Assembly (NCBI GenBank): GCA_016937155.1
Contig: JAFGWM010000038.1
Location: forward strand, 1-64,000
Source of the DNA: Deltaproteobacteria bacterium
GTDB lineage: Bacteria; Myxococcota_A; Polyangia; HGW-17
Direction of reading: 5' to 3'
DNA length: 64,000 bases
Notes under the pieces: model-generated
Told to the model about the DNA's origin: nothing
Seen by the model: only the letters and a program-made list of their open reading frames with translations
Databases searched by the model: none
Program-made: the position numbers and the translations under genes
Shown: positions 53,211 through 61,289 of the stretch, in pieces
How the letters are laid out: the number at the start of each line of letters is the position of its first letter
Numbering within the stretch: position 1 is the first letter of the stretch

Positions 53211-53849
53211 ATGAGCCGAATAATTATTGGCATTGCCGGAGGTACCGGAAGTGGAAAAACGACCATAGCAAGAAACATAGCAAAACAGCTTCCTCAGGGT
53301 AAGTGTATCCTCATAGATCATGATTCCTATTACAGAGATCGCAGTGATCTTTCCATTGAAGAGAGAAAAAAACTCAATTACGATCATCCCGACAGCCTGG
53401 ACAATAAACTTTTTCTTGAACATCTTCAGGCTCTGAAAGTTGGAGAGGACATAGACAAACCGGTTTATAACTTTGTCAATCACGCCAGAGAAAAACATGT
53501 TGAGCATATTATCAATGCCCCGGTTGTAATAGTTGAGGGAATTCTGATTCTTGCTGATGAGCGTATCAGAAATATGTTTGATATGAAAATATTTGTTGAT
53601 ACTGACTCGGATATCAGAGTATTCAGACGTATCAGGCGTGATATGGAAAAAAGAGGACGTTCATTCAGTTCCATCAGAAATCAGTACTATGACACTGTAA
53701 GACCAATGCATCTTCAATTTGTGGAACCATCAAAAAGATGGGCGGATATAATTATTCCTGAAGGTGGCGAAAACAGAATCGCATTGAAAATGATGGTTGG
53801 TAATCTGATGAGATTTCTCGAGAATCCTGCCAGTGCCCTTGAACCATGA
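53211..53849 (+). CDS. udk: Uridine kinase
   Basis: Phosphorylates uridine and cytidine to UMP/CMP in pyrimidine salvage. P-loop GIAGGTGSGKTTIARNI (about 7-23), the DHDSYYRDRSDL segment, NYDHPDSLDN, and PVYNFVNHAREK are the canonical Udk motifs; VEGILILADERIRNMFDMKIFVDTDSDIR follows. 212 residues is normal. A gaggaag site precedes the ATG. It complements pdp at 23 kb in pyrimidine use. Its stop overlaps the ATG of the Crp/Fnr gene. Confidence 0.96.
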   Translation: MSRIIIGIAGGTGSGKTTIARNIAKQLPQGKCILIDHDSYYRDRSDLSIEERKKLNYDHPDSLDNKLFLEHLQALKVGEDIDKPVYNFVNHAREKHVEHIINAPVVIVEGILILADERIRNMFDMKIFVDTDSDIRVFRRIRRDMEKRGRSFSSIRNQYYDTVRPMHLQFVEPSKRWADIIIPEGGENRIALKMMVGNLMRFLENPASALEP

Positions 53850-54535
53850 AAATACTGAAGCCCTCCCCTGAAATAAAAGCACGTCATCTCCAAAGCCTTG
53901 AGATTTTTTCTGATCTTGATAAGACCGAAATTTTGATGCTTTCAGAAAAGGCATCAATGCGCTTTTGGGACAAATCTGAATTTCTGTTCAGAAGAGATGA
54001 AGCAGCGGAAAAACTTGAGATCCTTGTTGAGGGAACTGCCACAGTATACAGCATTCTGAATGACGGCTCACAAAAGGTCATTCATATAGTCAGTCCTGTT
54101 ACCACGGTTGGGGAAGCAGCCTGTTTTCTGGGCAGACCATTTCCTGCAAACTGTCAAATGACGACTGATGGCGCAACATTGTGTATACCGAGAAATTCTC
54201 TTCTTGAATTCTCACAACAGTATCCCGATATTTCATGGAAACTGATAGGAGGACTCTACTCAAGATTACGTGAATTTAAGAATACTGTTGAGAATCATTC
54301 CAATAAAAGTGCTGTTTCCAGACTGGCAACCTATATTATCGGTGAGGCTCGTCATGGAAAAGAATTTATACTTCCCGCAAAAAAAAATCAGGTTGCCAAT
54401 TTTCTTGGATTAAGACCTGAAAGTTTTTCAAGAGCTATAAGCCAGCTCTCTTCAGATGGTGCTGTGGAATTCGATGGCAATATAGTGACTGTTATTGACA
54501 TACATCGTCTCGAATCATTTCTGTTTCCTGAATAA
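53846..54535 (+). CDS. Crp/Fnr-family transcription regulator
   Basis: A 229-residue regulator: an N-terminal cyclic-nucleotide-type beta barrel (about 20-130, FLFRRDEAAEKLEILVEGTATVYS), a dimer helix (about 130-155) and a winged helix domain whose recognition helix reads KNQVANFLGLRPESFSRAISQLS. The E-x-x-S-R of that helix matches Fnr, whose residues contact TTGAT. The four N-terminal cysteines of true FNR are absent, so it is not an Fe-S oxygen sensor of that type; a haem (DNR-like) or other ligand is possible. A perfect Fnr-type box lies 5 bases after its stop, in front of the ferredoxin gene, which is its likely target. Coupled to udk by ATGA. Confidence 0.92.
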   Translation: MKILKPSPEIKARHLQSLEIFSDLDKTEILMLSEKASMRFWDKSEFLFRRDEAAEKLEILVEGTATVYSILNDGSQKVIHIVSPVTTVGEAACFLGRPFPANCQMTTDGATLCIPRNSLLEFSQQYPDISWKLIGGLYSRLREFKNTVENHSNKSAVSRLATYIIGEARHGKEFILPAKKNQVANFLGLRPESFSRAISQLSSDGAVEFDGNIVTVIDIHRLESFLFPE

Positions 54536-54539
54536 ATAC

Positions 54540-54553
54540 TTGATTTAAATCAA
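54540..54553 (+). promoter_or_regulatory. Fnr/Dnr-type box TTGAT-TTAA-ATCAA
   Basis: A perfect palindrome matching the Fnr consensus TTGAT-N4-ATCAA, centred at 54546.5. A TATAAT at 54582-54587 would put the start of transcription near 54594 and the box near -47, roughly the class II activator position but about half a helical turn further upstream than the ideal -41.5. Confidence 0.7.
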
Positions 54554-54581
54554 TGCAAAAAAAATACAGTTACGTAAAACG

Positions 54582-54587
54582 TATAAT
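54582..54587 (+). promoter_or_regulatory. -10 element of the ferredoxin gene promoter
   Basis: A perfect TATAAT 38 bases before the start codon, with no clear -35 at 17 bases; dependence on the activator bound at the adjacent Fnr-type box would explain that. Confidence 0.5.
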
Positions 54588-54624
54588 ATATTATGGAATT
54601 CCGCTTCCATATTCAGGAGAAATA

Positions 54625-55362
54625 ATGAAAAGACTTATTATTAATATTGATAGAAATCTATGTAACGGGTGTGGCAACTGTGTAACTGGTTGTGAGGAAG
54701 GAGCAATCCAAATCATAAATGAAAAAGCTGAGTTGGTAAAGGAACAGTATTGTGATGGAATGGGAGCATGCATCGGCACATGCCCCACTGGAGCTCTAAA
54801 ACTGGAGGAACGCAATGCAGAGCCCTTCAATGAGTTTGCCACCAGAATTCATCTGAAAAAAATCAATGATATTGTTATACATCAGACAGCACCTGATACT
54901 TTCCACGGCTGCCCTGGAACAGCCGCCAGAACCATAAATAATTCCATTGAGAACTCAACTGTAACAGCAGACAAACTTCCATCAAAAATAAACTCAAGCG
55001 AACTGAGACAATGGCCTGTTCAACTCCATCTTGTTCCTGTTAAGGCTGATTTTTTCAGTAACAGAGAACTTGTAATTATGTCCACATGCGGTCCACTTGC
55101 ATCCAATGATATTCACTGGAGATTCCTCCGTGGTCGTGGAGTTGTTGTAGCGTGCCCGAAGCTTGATAAAACTGATAATTATGTTGAAAAACTCGCAGCG
55201 ATATTTTCCTCAAACACCATCACTAAAGTTATTGTGGTCAGAATGACTGTTCCCTGCTGCAGAGGCCTCTGGTCCATGGCGACGACGGCAATGGATAAAA
55301 GTAAGATAAACATACCTATAGAGGAAGAGATAATGGACATTGATGGCAGTATCTGCAGCTAG
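54625..55362 (+). CDS. Ferredoxin-domain protein of an Fnr-controlled anaerobic type
   Basis: The real start is 54625 (caggagaaataATG), giving 245 residues. The first 60 hold two 4Fe-4S motifs: CNGCGNCVTGC (about 13-23) and CDGMGACIGTCPTGAL (about 43-58). A Cys-containing loop follows (FHGCPGTAAR), then a linker, and from about 125 a conserved-looking domain beginning LRQWPVQLHLVPVKADFF. It ends with CGPLASNDIHWRFLRGRGVVVACPKLD and a CCRG motif (about 210-213), which may bind another cofactor. I associate this layout with proteins found beside hybrid-cluster or anaerobic-stress genes, but not firmly. The Fnr-type box upstream implies induction by the neighbouring regulator. Redox partner unknown. 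Confidence 0.82.
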   Translation: MKRLIINIDRNLCNGCGNCVTGCEEGAIQIINEKAELVKEQYCDGMGACIGTCPTGALKLEERNAEPFNEFATRIHLKKINDIVIHQTAPDTFHGCPGTAARTINNSIENSTVTADKLPSKINSSELRQWPVQLHLVPVKADFFSNRELVIMSTCGPLASNDIHWRFLRGRGVVVACPKLDKTDNYVEKLAAIFSSNTITKVIVVRMTVPCCRGLWSMATTAMDKSKINIPIEEEIMDIDGSICS

Positions 55363-55366
55363 TTTT

Positions 55367-56101
55367 CTAAAAAAAAGTGGCTGACACATAGCGCATTGCT
55401 TTAAACTGTTTACCTGCATGGGATGCTGCAAGAGAAACCATATTTCTGAGCATACCTGAAGAAAGTCTGGTATCATTATCAATTATTTCGTTTCTCATGA
55501 TTTTCCGCCATAATTCAAAATTCCATGAATTCATTTCATTTTGTGAGGAACATCTGTCGCAGGTAATTCCTCCGGCAGAAATACTGAAATTGGAAGAGCC
55601 ATCGGGAAGTTCCACATTACATCTTGTGCATCTGTCCATCACAGGTGAATACCCCTCCTTGAGAAGTATTTCAAAAATCAACCTTATCATACAGGAAGCA
55701 GTATCATCTCTGCTTGAAATTTCCCTAAAGAAATTTCTAAGAATATGAAACGACGAACCTTCATTATTTTCCCACGGGGTAAATTCACGTATAATTTCAG
55801 TAGCAAGGGCACTGAGGCCAAGTCTTACAGGATCCCTGAGTATAAGATTATTGTATTCCACCGCCTGCAGTTCGGAAACCTGAAAATACCCGGTCTTTTT
55901 TGAACGATTAATAGTGGCAGAGTAAATTATATAGGGTGAAAAACCTCCCTCGAACCGACGTTGGCTTTTTCTGCCGCCCCTTGCGGTAACATCAATTTTT
56001 CCTGAGGATTCAGTGATCAGAGTAACAATCAGATCACTCTCACGATATCTCGTTTTTCTGACGACAACTGCCCTTGTTTTGAAAATATCACTGGATGCCA
56101 T
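55367..56101 (-). CDS. recO: DNA repair protein RecO
   Basis: Partner of RecR (10 kb) in loading RecA. The N-terminal OB fold is clear (FKTRAVVVRKTRYRESDLIVTLITESSGKIDVTARGGRKSQRRFEGG), followed by a helical domain and a C-terminal zinc module CTRCNVEL...GGITCDRC (about 158-183). 244 residues is typical. It begins 7 bases after mgtE and converges on the ferredoxin gene with only 4 bases between, so the two transcripts may overlap. Confidence 0.93.
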   Translation of the reverse strand: MASSDIFKTRAVVVRKTRYRESDLIVTLITESSGKIDVTARGGRKSQRRFEGGFSPYIIYSATINRSKKTGYFQVSELQAVEYNNLILRDPVRLGLSALATEIIREFTPWENNEGSSFHILRNFFREISSRDDTASCMIRLIFEILLKEGYSPVMDRCTRCNVELPDGSSNFSISAGGITCDRCSSQNEMNSWNFELWRKIMRNEIIDNDTRLSSGMLRNMVSLAASHAGKQFKAMRYVSATFF

Positions 56102-56108
56102 TGCTTAA

Positions 56109-57566
56109 TCAACTGATAAGTGAAACCAGAACGACAAATATACCGGTGGAAATAAAATTGGCCAGACCAAACAGAGTACCGCCACTTACACTGGCAGGAT
56201 CAAGCTGCATACGTTTGAAGAATATCGGTAGAAAAGCTGCAATCAGAGCTGTAATACTGAGAGATACAACCATAATTGCACCTATAATTGCGTGATACAT
56301 GAATGGAAGATCACCGTATTTTTCAAAAACCGGAATGAATGAAATTCCAAAAACAATTATACCGAAGATAATTCCTATAAAAAGGCCTGTAAGCATTTCC
56401 CTGAATATTATCCTTAAAAACTGATTCTCCTGGATTCTTCTCATTGCAAAGGCGCGAATTATCAAAGTTGAGGTCTGATTAGAAATATTGGATGCAAATA
56501 AGAGAAAAACAGGAACAAAAAACAGAAGATACATCATTCTTCCATAAAACATCCTGCCAGCGAAACCAAGGGTGATGGAAGATGCCAGGCCTCCAATTGC
56601 AGGAAAAATTAGCCCTGTAAGCCTTGGAATCAAACCGTGCATAAGACTTTCCTGAAAATAAAGAATATCATCCCCTGCACCCGCCATTTTGAAAATATCT
56701 TCAGTGGCCTCCTCACGAATAACTTCGATAACATCATCAACTGTAACCACACCTACAATACGATTATTATCATCAACAACTGGTACCGCCAGAAAACCAT
56801 AGCGCTGAACTATTTCAGCTACTTCTTCCTGATCCATATATATAGGCACACTTATAACTTCCGGGGTCATAAGATCCTTCAGGGCAGTTTTTGGTTTACA
56901 TGTAACAAGCTGTCTTAACGAAACAACCCCAATAAGCTTTTCAGTGGAATTCATCACGTATATATAAAAAGTTGTCGCATAGTCTTCGCTGCTTTCCTGA
57001 AGATGAGATATTGCCTCCTGAGCAGTAACCGTTGACTGAAATGATAGAAAAGATGGATTCATAATTCCACCGGCGGTGGAAGAATCATAAGCAAGTAATT
57101 CCTCAACAGCCTCCTGATCCTCATCCTGCATAATCTCAAGAAGTTTTTCTCTCAATGCATCATCCAACTCTTCAAGAAGATCAGCAAGATCATCATTATC
57201 CATGAAATCAAAAATCTTAATTATATCTTCATGTTCTATGGATTCTATTAATTCCACCTGATTAGGCATATCCAGTTCAACAAGAACCTCAGCCTGGAGC
57301 TCTTTATCTTCGATTGTTTCGAAAAGTCGTTTTCTATCCACCGGTGTAAGATCACGGAAAAAAAATGCAAGTTCTGCTGGATGTCTCTTGGACAGAATTT
57401 TTTTTAACGGACCAAAAGCATCCCGATGGAGTAATTTGGTAACTGTAGAGGATAAAACCTGAAGTTTCGGATTCTGCACAAGCCACCTCCGGAATGCATA
57501 GGGTTGCTCCTGAACACAATCAGACTGAATTATTATTCTGATCGTTTCAGGGATTCTGAGACGCAT
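56109..57566 (-). CDS. mgtE: MgtE-family magnesium transporter with altered pore residues
   Basis: A magnesium channel: an N-terminal superhelical domain (about 45-155, acidic), two CBS domains (about 165-285, ALKDLMTPEVISVPIYMDQEEVAEIV and VGVVTVDDVIEVIREE) and five membrane helices (about 310-485). In typical MgtE the second helix ends with a GN-x-GNQ motif and the fifth has LTD with an Asp that selects Mg2+ (D432 of the Thermus protein). Here the corresponding segments read ASNISNQTSTLIIR and GTLFGLANFI, so the Asp aligns with N470. The ion chosen may therefore differ. It leads recO by 7 bases and diverges from the RodZ-like gene. Confidence 0.9.
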   Translation of the reverse strand: MRLRIPETIRIIIQSDCVQEQPYAFRRWLVQNPKLQVLSSTVTKLLHRDAFGPLKKILSKRHPAELAFFFRDLTPVDRKRLFETIEDKELQAEVLVELDMPNQVELIESIEHEDIIKIFDFMDNDDLADLLEELDDALREKLLEIMQDEDQEAVEELLAYDSSTAGGIMNPSFLSFQSTVTAQEAISHLQESSEDYATTFYIYVMNSTEKLIGVVSLRQLVTCKPKTALKDLMTPEVISVPIYMDQEEVAEIVQRYGFLAVPVVDDNNRIVGVVTVDDVIEVIREEATEDIFKMAGAGDDILYFQESLMHGLIPRLTGLIFPAIGGLASSITLGFAGRMFYGRMMYLLFFVPVFLLFASNISNQTSTLIIRAFAMRRIQENQFLRIIFREMLTGLFIGIIFGIIVFGISFIPVFEKYGDLPFMYHAIIGAIMVVSLSITALIAAFLPIFFKRMQLDPASVSGGTLFGLANFISTGIFVVLVSLIS

Positions 57567-57798
57567 GCATTATACAGTATATAACAATCACAATACAGAA
57601 CTATTTCCATGAAACCCGTTCGAGTTTATCAGATTCATAGTACTAAAATAAAAGTTTTATCTTTTTTATATCTTGCTTTTTTATGTAACCTATTTTACAG
57701 TTATTTTTCTATTTCTGCTGATGTAATCAGCTTGACTTAGAAAATTCACCTGCTATTGTTTGCACACTTAACGGTTTTATACTGAATTGAGGCTGCGT

Positions 57799-58311
57799 AT
57801 GAGCAGAAAAAGAAAAAATACTGAAATAAATCAAAATATTGAAATAAAATCTATAGGAAGCATTTTGTCCACGGCGAGGGAAAAACTCAACCTGACAACC
57901 GGGCAGATCCACCATAAAACAAAAATTCCGGCCTCTGCCATTGAAAATCTTGAAGCTGAAAAATGGGAAAATCTTCCTGCTCCTGTGTATACGAAGGGGT
58001 TCATCAAGTCCTATTGCAGAGAACTTGGACTGAACTACGATGAAATCATTTCCCTTTATCCCGAACAGAAGGATCAGACTCTTAAGAAAATTCAGGAACA
58101 GATAGTGATAAGTACTGCCGGAAAGACCTTTTTGAATACCGATGACAAATCCGGGGAAGAAAAGGAAAGCCGTGTAAGTACTGCACTGGTTGTATTCATT
58201 CTTTTTGTACTTGCGACTCTTGCAGTCAGTTATCTTGCAAGTCAGAAGGAAACTGATAATGGTTCCTCTCCAAGCGCCAGTGAGATGGCACATCCTGACG
58301 TTACCACCTGA
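57799..58311 (+). CDS. RodZ-like helix-turn-helix membrane protein
   Basis: The track opens at a TTG (57787); the ATG at 57799 has a ttgagg upstream and gives 170 residues. After a charged N-terminus, a RodZ-type HTH is clear: SIGSILSTAREKLNLTTGQIHHKTKIPASAIENLEAEKWENLPAPVYTKGFIKSYCRELGL (about 20-80). One membrane helix (about 130-150, TALVVFILFVLATLAVSYL) then leads to a short external tail. RodZ couples MreB to the cell wall; this one lacks the usual large external domain, so the name is by domain only. Confidence 0.82.
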   Translation: MSRKRKNTEINQNIEIKSIGSILSTAREKLNLTTGQIHHKTKIPASAIENLEAEKWENLPAPVYTKGFIKSYCRELGLNYDEIISLYPEQKDQTLKKIQEQIVISTAGKTFLNTDDKSGEEKESRVSTALVVFILFVLATLAVSYLASQKETDNGSSPSASEMAHPDVTT

Positions 58312-58398
58312 TTTCATAACCTGAAATAAATCCAAGTATCAGCTTTAGAATTTTCCATTTTTATTATATGCTAGGTGCGTGTAAATATAATTTTGTAA

Positions 58399-58416
58399 CT
58401 TGATAATAATATCAAG
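58399..58416 (+). promoter_or_regulatory. 18-bp palindrome before the MshEN/HEAT gene
   Basis: CTTGATA-ATAA-TATCAAG, a perfect 7-bp inverted repeat with 4-base spacer, 24 bases before the ATG. It contains TTGAT and ATCAA half-sites like the Fnr box at 54.5 kb, but six bases apart instead of four. It also holds GATAAT, a possible -10. Confidence 0.35.
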
Positions 58417-58439
58417 AAGATACAGTATGTTGGAATTCA

Positions 58440-61271
58440 ATGGCCAGTAAACTATCATCTTTATTAGTAAAGAAAAATCTCATTCCTGTCCGTAAACTTG
58501 ATCAGGCATTTCAGCGTCAGGTACTTTTCGGAGGAACACTGGATACATCCCTTCTTGAAATGGGACTTTTCAATGAACTTGAAATTACAAGAACTATTGT
58601 CGAGGCATCTCAGATACCCACAATTGATCTCAGACATTTGAGAATTACGGATGCTGCAGCCCTTTCAAGTGTTTTCCCACCAAAACTGGCGCAAAGATAC
58701 AGTGTAATACCGGTAATTAAAAGTAATGATTATATTGGTATTCTGGTCACAGGAGAAATTGAAAGAAATAAAATTGATGAGATGGGTTTCATGCTTGGGT
58801 TATCTCTCCATCCCAGAGTGGTTCCAGAGATAAGATTGTGGCAGTATGCACATGAAGTATACAATTTTCCACTTGATGACCGTCTTTTAAAACTGCTTGA
58901 GAAACTTGGACCGGTACCAGGTTATCCTGCAGATCTTATTGAGGAATGGTCCCTCGATGCTCTTCATCAGAATCAGGAAAGTATAGAAGAGCCTGAAGAA
59001 CCATTATCTGCTGAAAATTCATTTAACAGTAAAAATGAAGATGTTAGCGATGAAATTGAAATCACTCCTGTTCCTAAATTCGAATACATAGAAAAAAGAA
59101 TCCCATCGGACATTCTTGTTCCATCAATCGTTCACCGGGCTAAAATAGAAACCGGAGAATTTGAAAAAGCCCTTGAACGTGAACAGTCCCCTGAAGAGGT
59201 TGAAGTTGAAGATTTCAATGATGCCATAACAAAACCTGGATTCACTATCTCACCTGAAGTAAAAAGCATTCAGAAACTGGATGCTATTGAGGATGAAAAT
59301 TCCTTTGATGATGCTTCAAAGCAGGATACAGTACAAAAAAAATCACCTGTGGAATCCGAAACTTCTAATGAAGGTGGGATTTATGAGGTTCCCGCTGATG
59401 AAACTATGGAAAATTCCGGTGCTGAATCAGGGAACGTGGAGTCTGCTGGAGAAGTCCAGGATAATGCTGAAACTCCATCAAATGAAATCTCTGAATCTGA
59501 ACTGAAAGAAGAAGCCACTGATGACAGCCCTACTGCAACTGAATTTCAAACTGAAAACAAACCCGGTACCATTGAAAGCATAGCAGATGCTGATTCCACT
59601 GAACTTTTGGATATGGGATTTGATTCTAATCCTACCGAAACAGATACGCTTTCAGTTGATGAGTCTTCTCTGGATCATGTTCAGAAATCACTGCAGAATA
59701 TAATTGAAAATAAAGTAAATCGTCAGATTGTAAGTTTTGAATCCAGCAGAATTTCTCTGGATGATCTTGAAGATCAACTTTCTACTCTGAATGATAGAGA
59801 TGAAATATTGATTTCATTTCTGAAATACGCATCCAATTTCTTTGATTTCGGCTACATCTTTACCGTTACAAATGATGCTGCTCAGGGGAGATTCGCAATA
59901 TTCTCGGGTCAGATTGATCAGCACAATGTGAGAAATTATCTTATTTCTCTGTCCTTTGACAGTGTCCTTAAGGAAGCCCTTACCGGAAATCATTATATTG
60001 GAGATCTAAAACGGGATGAAGGTAATCTCTTCATCATTGATTATCTAAGTCTTGGCAGACCTGAGAAACTGTTTTCTGTCCCGCTTGCCATCGGGAAACG
60101 TACAGTAGCTGTTTTGTTTGCTGTATCCAACAGAACTGTAGATCTGAATCAGGCTGAGGAGTTTTTACCCCTTGGTGCTGATTTAACATCAAAGGCTCTT
60201 GTTTCTCTGATAAGAAAATCTAAAAAATCTGTTAAAAAACATATAGATAATGAAAAAGTATCCACTGAACACATTTCCCCCTTCAGGACCGTCAGACCTG
60301 GTCCCGGTATTCAATCCCTGCTGGGAGGAACCGGTTCTGCAGTAACAGCGGATGCTCCTATGGTCACAGCACCAATGTCACTTCATGACTCTGAAGGTGT
60401 TGAAGAGGTTATTGCACTCCTTGACCGGCTTGAACATAATTCCATAAGACTTGGACGGCTTGATCCTGAATCCTCAAATCTCTTAAGAGAAAAGCGTGAA
60501 CAAACCCTTGAGGTTCTGTCTTTTTATTTCCCTGGAATGATCACATGGCAAGGAAATACCAGTGATGTTGATGTGCCACCAGCCAGTGCCCATGGTCCAT
60601 TACTTGATTTTATGGTTGAATGGGGCTTACATGTTGTTGGTCTGGCAATGGATCTCATTGATAATGATTCTCCCATAATAAGGTATTATGCAGTTTTTCT
60701 TTTTGAAGAAATCAGACTTCCCGAAGCCATCTACCGTATAGGTGAAAAACTTTTTGATCCGGATATCAGTGTAAGAAGAATTGCTGCCAGAGTTCTTCTT
60801 TCATATGAAGGTCACCGAGAATTCAACGAGGTTGTTTCAAATATTACAGGATTTATCTCTAGTGAGGAATCCTTCCTGAAAAACTGCAGTATTGAAGCTG
60901 TCGGAAGACTTAGATCAAGAAATGCAATTGAAAAATTAATCGGATCATTATCAAATGCATCTTCAGAACTTGCAACTACTATCAGTGAGGCGTTGAAATT
61001 CATTACCCTCAGAGAATACGGGGATAACGTAAACCGATGGAATTCATGGTGGGCACTGAATTCAAAGCGCCACCGCATTCTGTGGCTTATTGAAGCCCTG
61101 CGAAGTAATGAAAAAGCTATAAAGACACTAGCTATCTCTGAACTTCACCGAATAACCGGTGAACGTTTCGGTTATAATCCGGATCAGAATCCTGCTGATA
61201 ATGAGGAATCCACAAAACAGTGGATCTCATGGTGGGAACGTCGTGGGAAACAACTGTTTTCAGGGGAATAG
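58440..61271 (+). CDS. MshEN-like N-terminal, GAF-like and HEAT-repeat protein
   Basis: A 943-residue cytoplasmic protein with no signal peptide. Residues about 1-160 resemble the MshEN/GspE N-terminal domain that binds c-di-GMP or partners in type II secretion and pilus ATPases (LSSLLVKKNLIPVRKLDQAF, DTSLLEMGLFNELEITRTIV). About 175-430 is highly acidic and low in complexity. About 440-590 is GAF-like (DEILISFLKYASNFFDFGYIF, GRPEKLFSVPLAIGKRTVAVLFAV). About 640-930 shows HEAT-like alpha repeats (PIIRYYAVFLFEEIRLPEAIYRIG, RRIAARVLLSYEGHREF, LKNCSIEAVGRLRSRNAIEKL). It lacks the GspE ATPase itself. Probably a scaffold or sensor; the weak ribosome site and nearby palindrome suggest control. Confidence 0.72.
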   Translation: MASKLSSLLVKKNLIPVRKLDQAFQRQVLFGGTLDTSLLEMGLFNELEITRTIVEASQIPTIDLRHLRITDAAALSSVFPPKLAQRYSVIPVIKSNDYIGILVTGEIERNKIDEMGFMLGLSLHPRVVPEIRLWQYAHEVYNFPLDDRLLKLLEKLGPVPGYPADLIEEWSLDALHQNQESIEEPEEPLSAENSFNSKNEDVSDEIEITPVPKFEYIEKRIPSDILVPSIVHRAKIETGEFEKALEREQSPEEVEVEDFNDAITKPGFTISPEVKSIQKLDAIEDENSFDDASKQDTVQKKSPVESETSNEGGIYEVPADETMENSGAESGNVESAGEVQDNAETPSNEISESELKEEATDDSPTATEFQTENKPGTIESIADADSTELLDMGFDSNPTETDTLSVDESSLDHVQKSLQNIIENKVNRQIVSFESSRISLDDLEDQLSTLNDRDEILISFLKYASNFFDFGYIFTVTNDAAQGRFAIFSGQIDQHNVRNYLISLSFDSVLKEALTGNHYIGDLKRDEGNLFIIDYLSLGRPEKLFSVPLAIGKRTVAVLFAVSNRTVDLNQAEEFLPLGADLTSKALVSLIRKSKKSVKKHIDNEKVSTEHISPFRTVRPGPGIQSLLGGTGSAVTADAPMVTAPMSLHDSEGVEEVIALLDRLEHNSIRLGRLDPESSNLLREKREQTLEVLSFYFPGMITWQGNTSDVDVPPASAHGPLLDFMVEWGLHVVGLAMDLIDNDSPIIRYYAVFLFEEIRLPEAIYRIGEKLFDPDISVRRIAARVLLSYEGHREFNEVVSNITGFISSEESFLKNCSIEAVGRLRSRNAIEKLIGSLSNASSELATTISEALKFITLREYGDNVNRWNSWWALNSKRHRILWLIEALRSNEKAIKTLAISELHRITGERFGYNPDQNPADNEESTKQWISWWERRGKQLFSGE

Positions 61272-61289
61272 ATTTTCAGTAAAGTTTTT

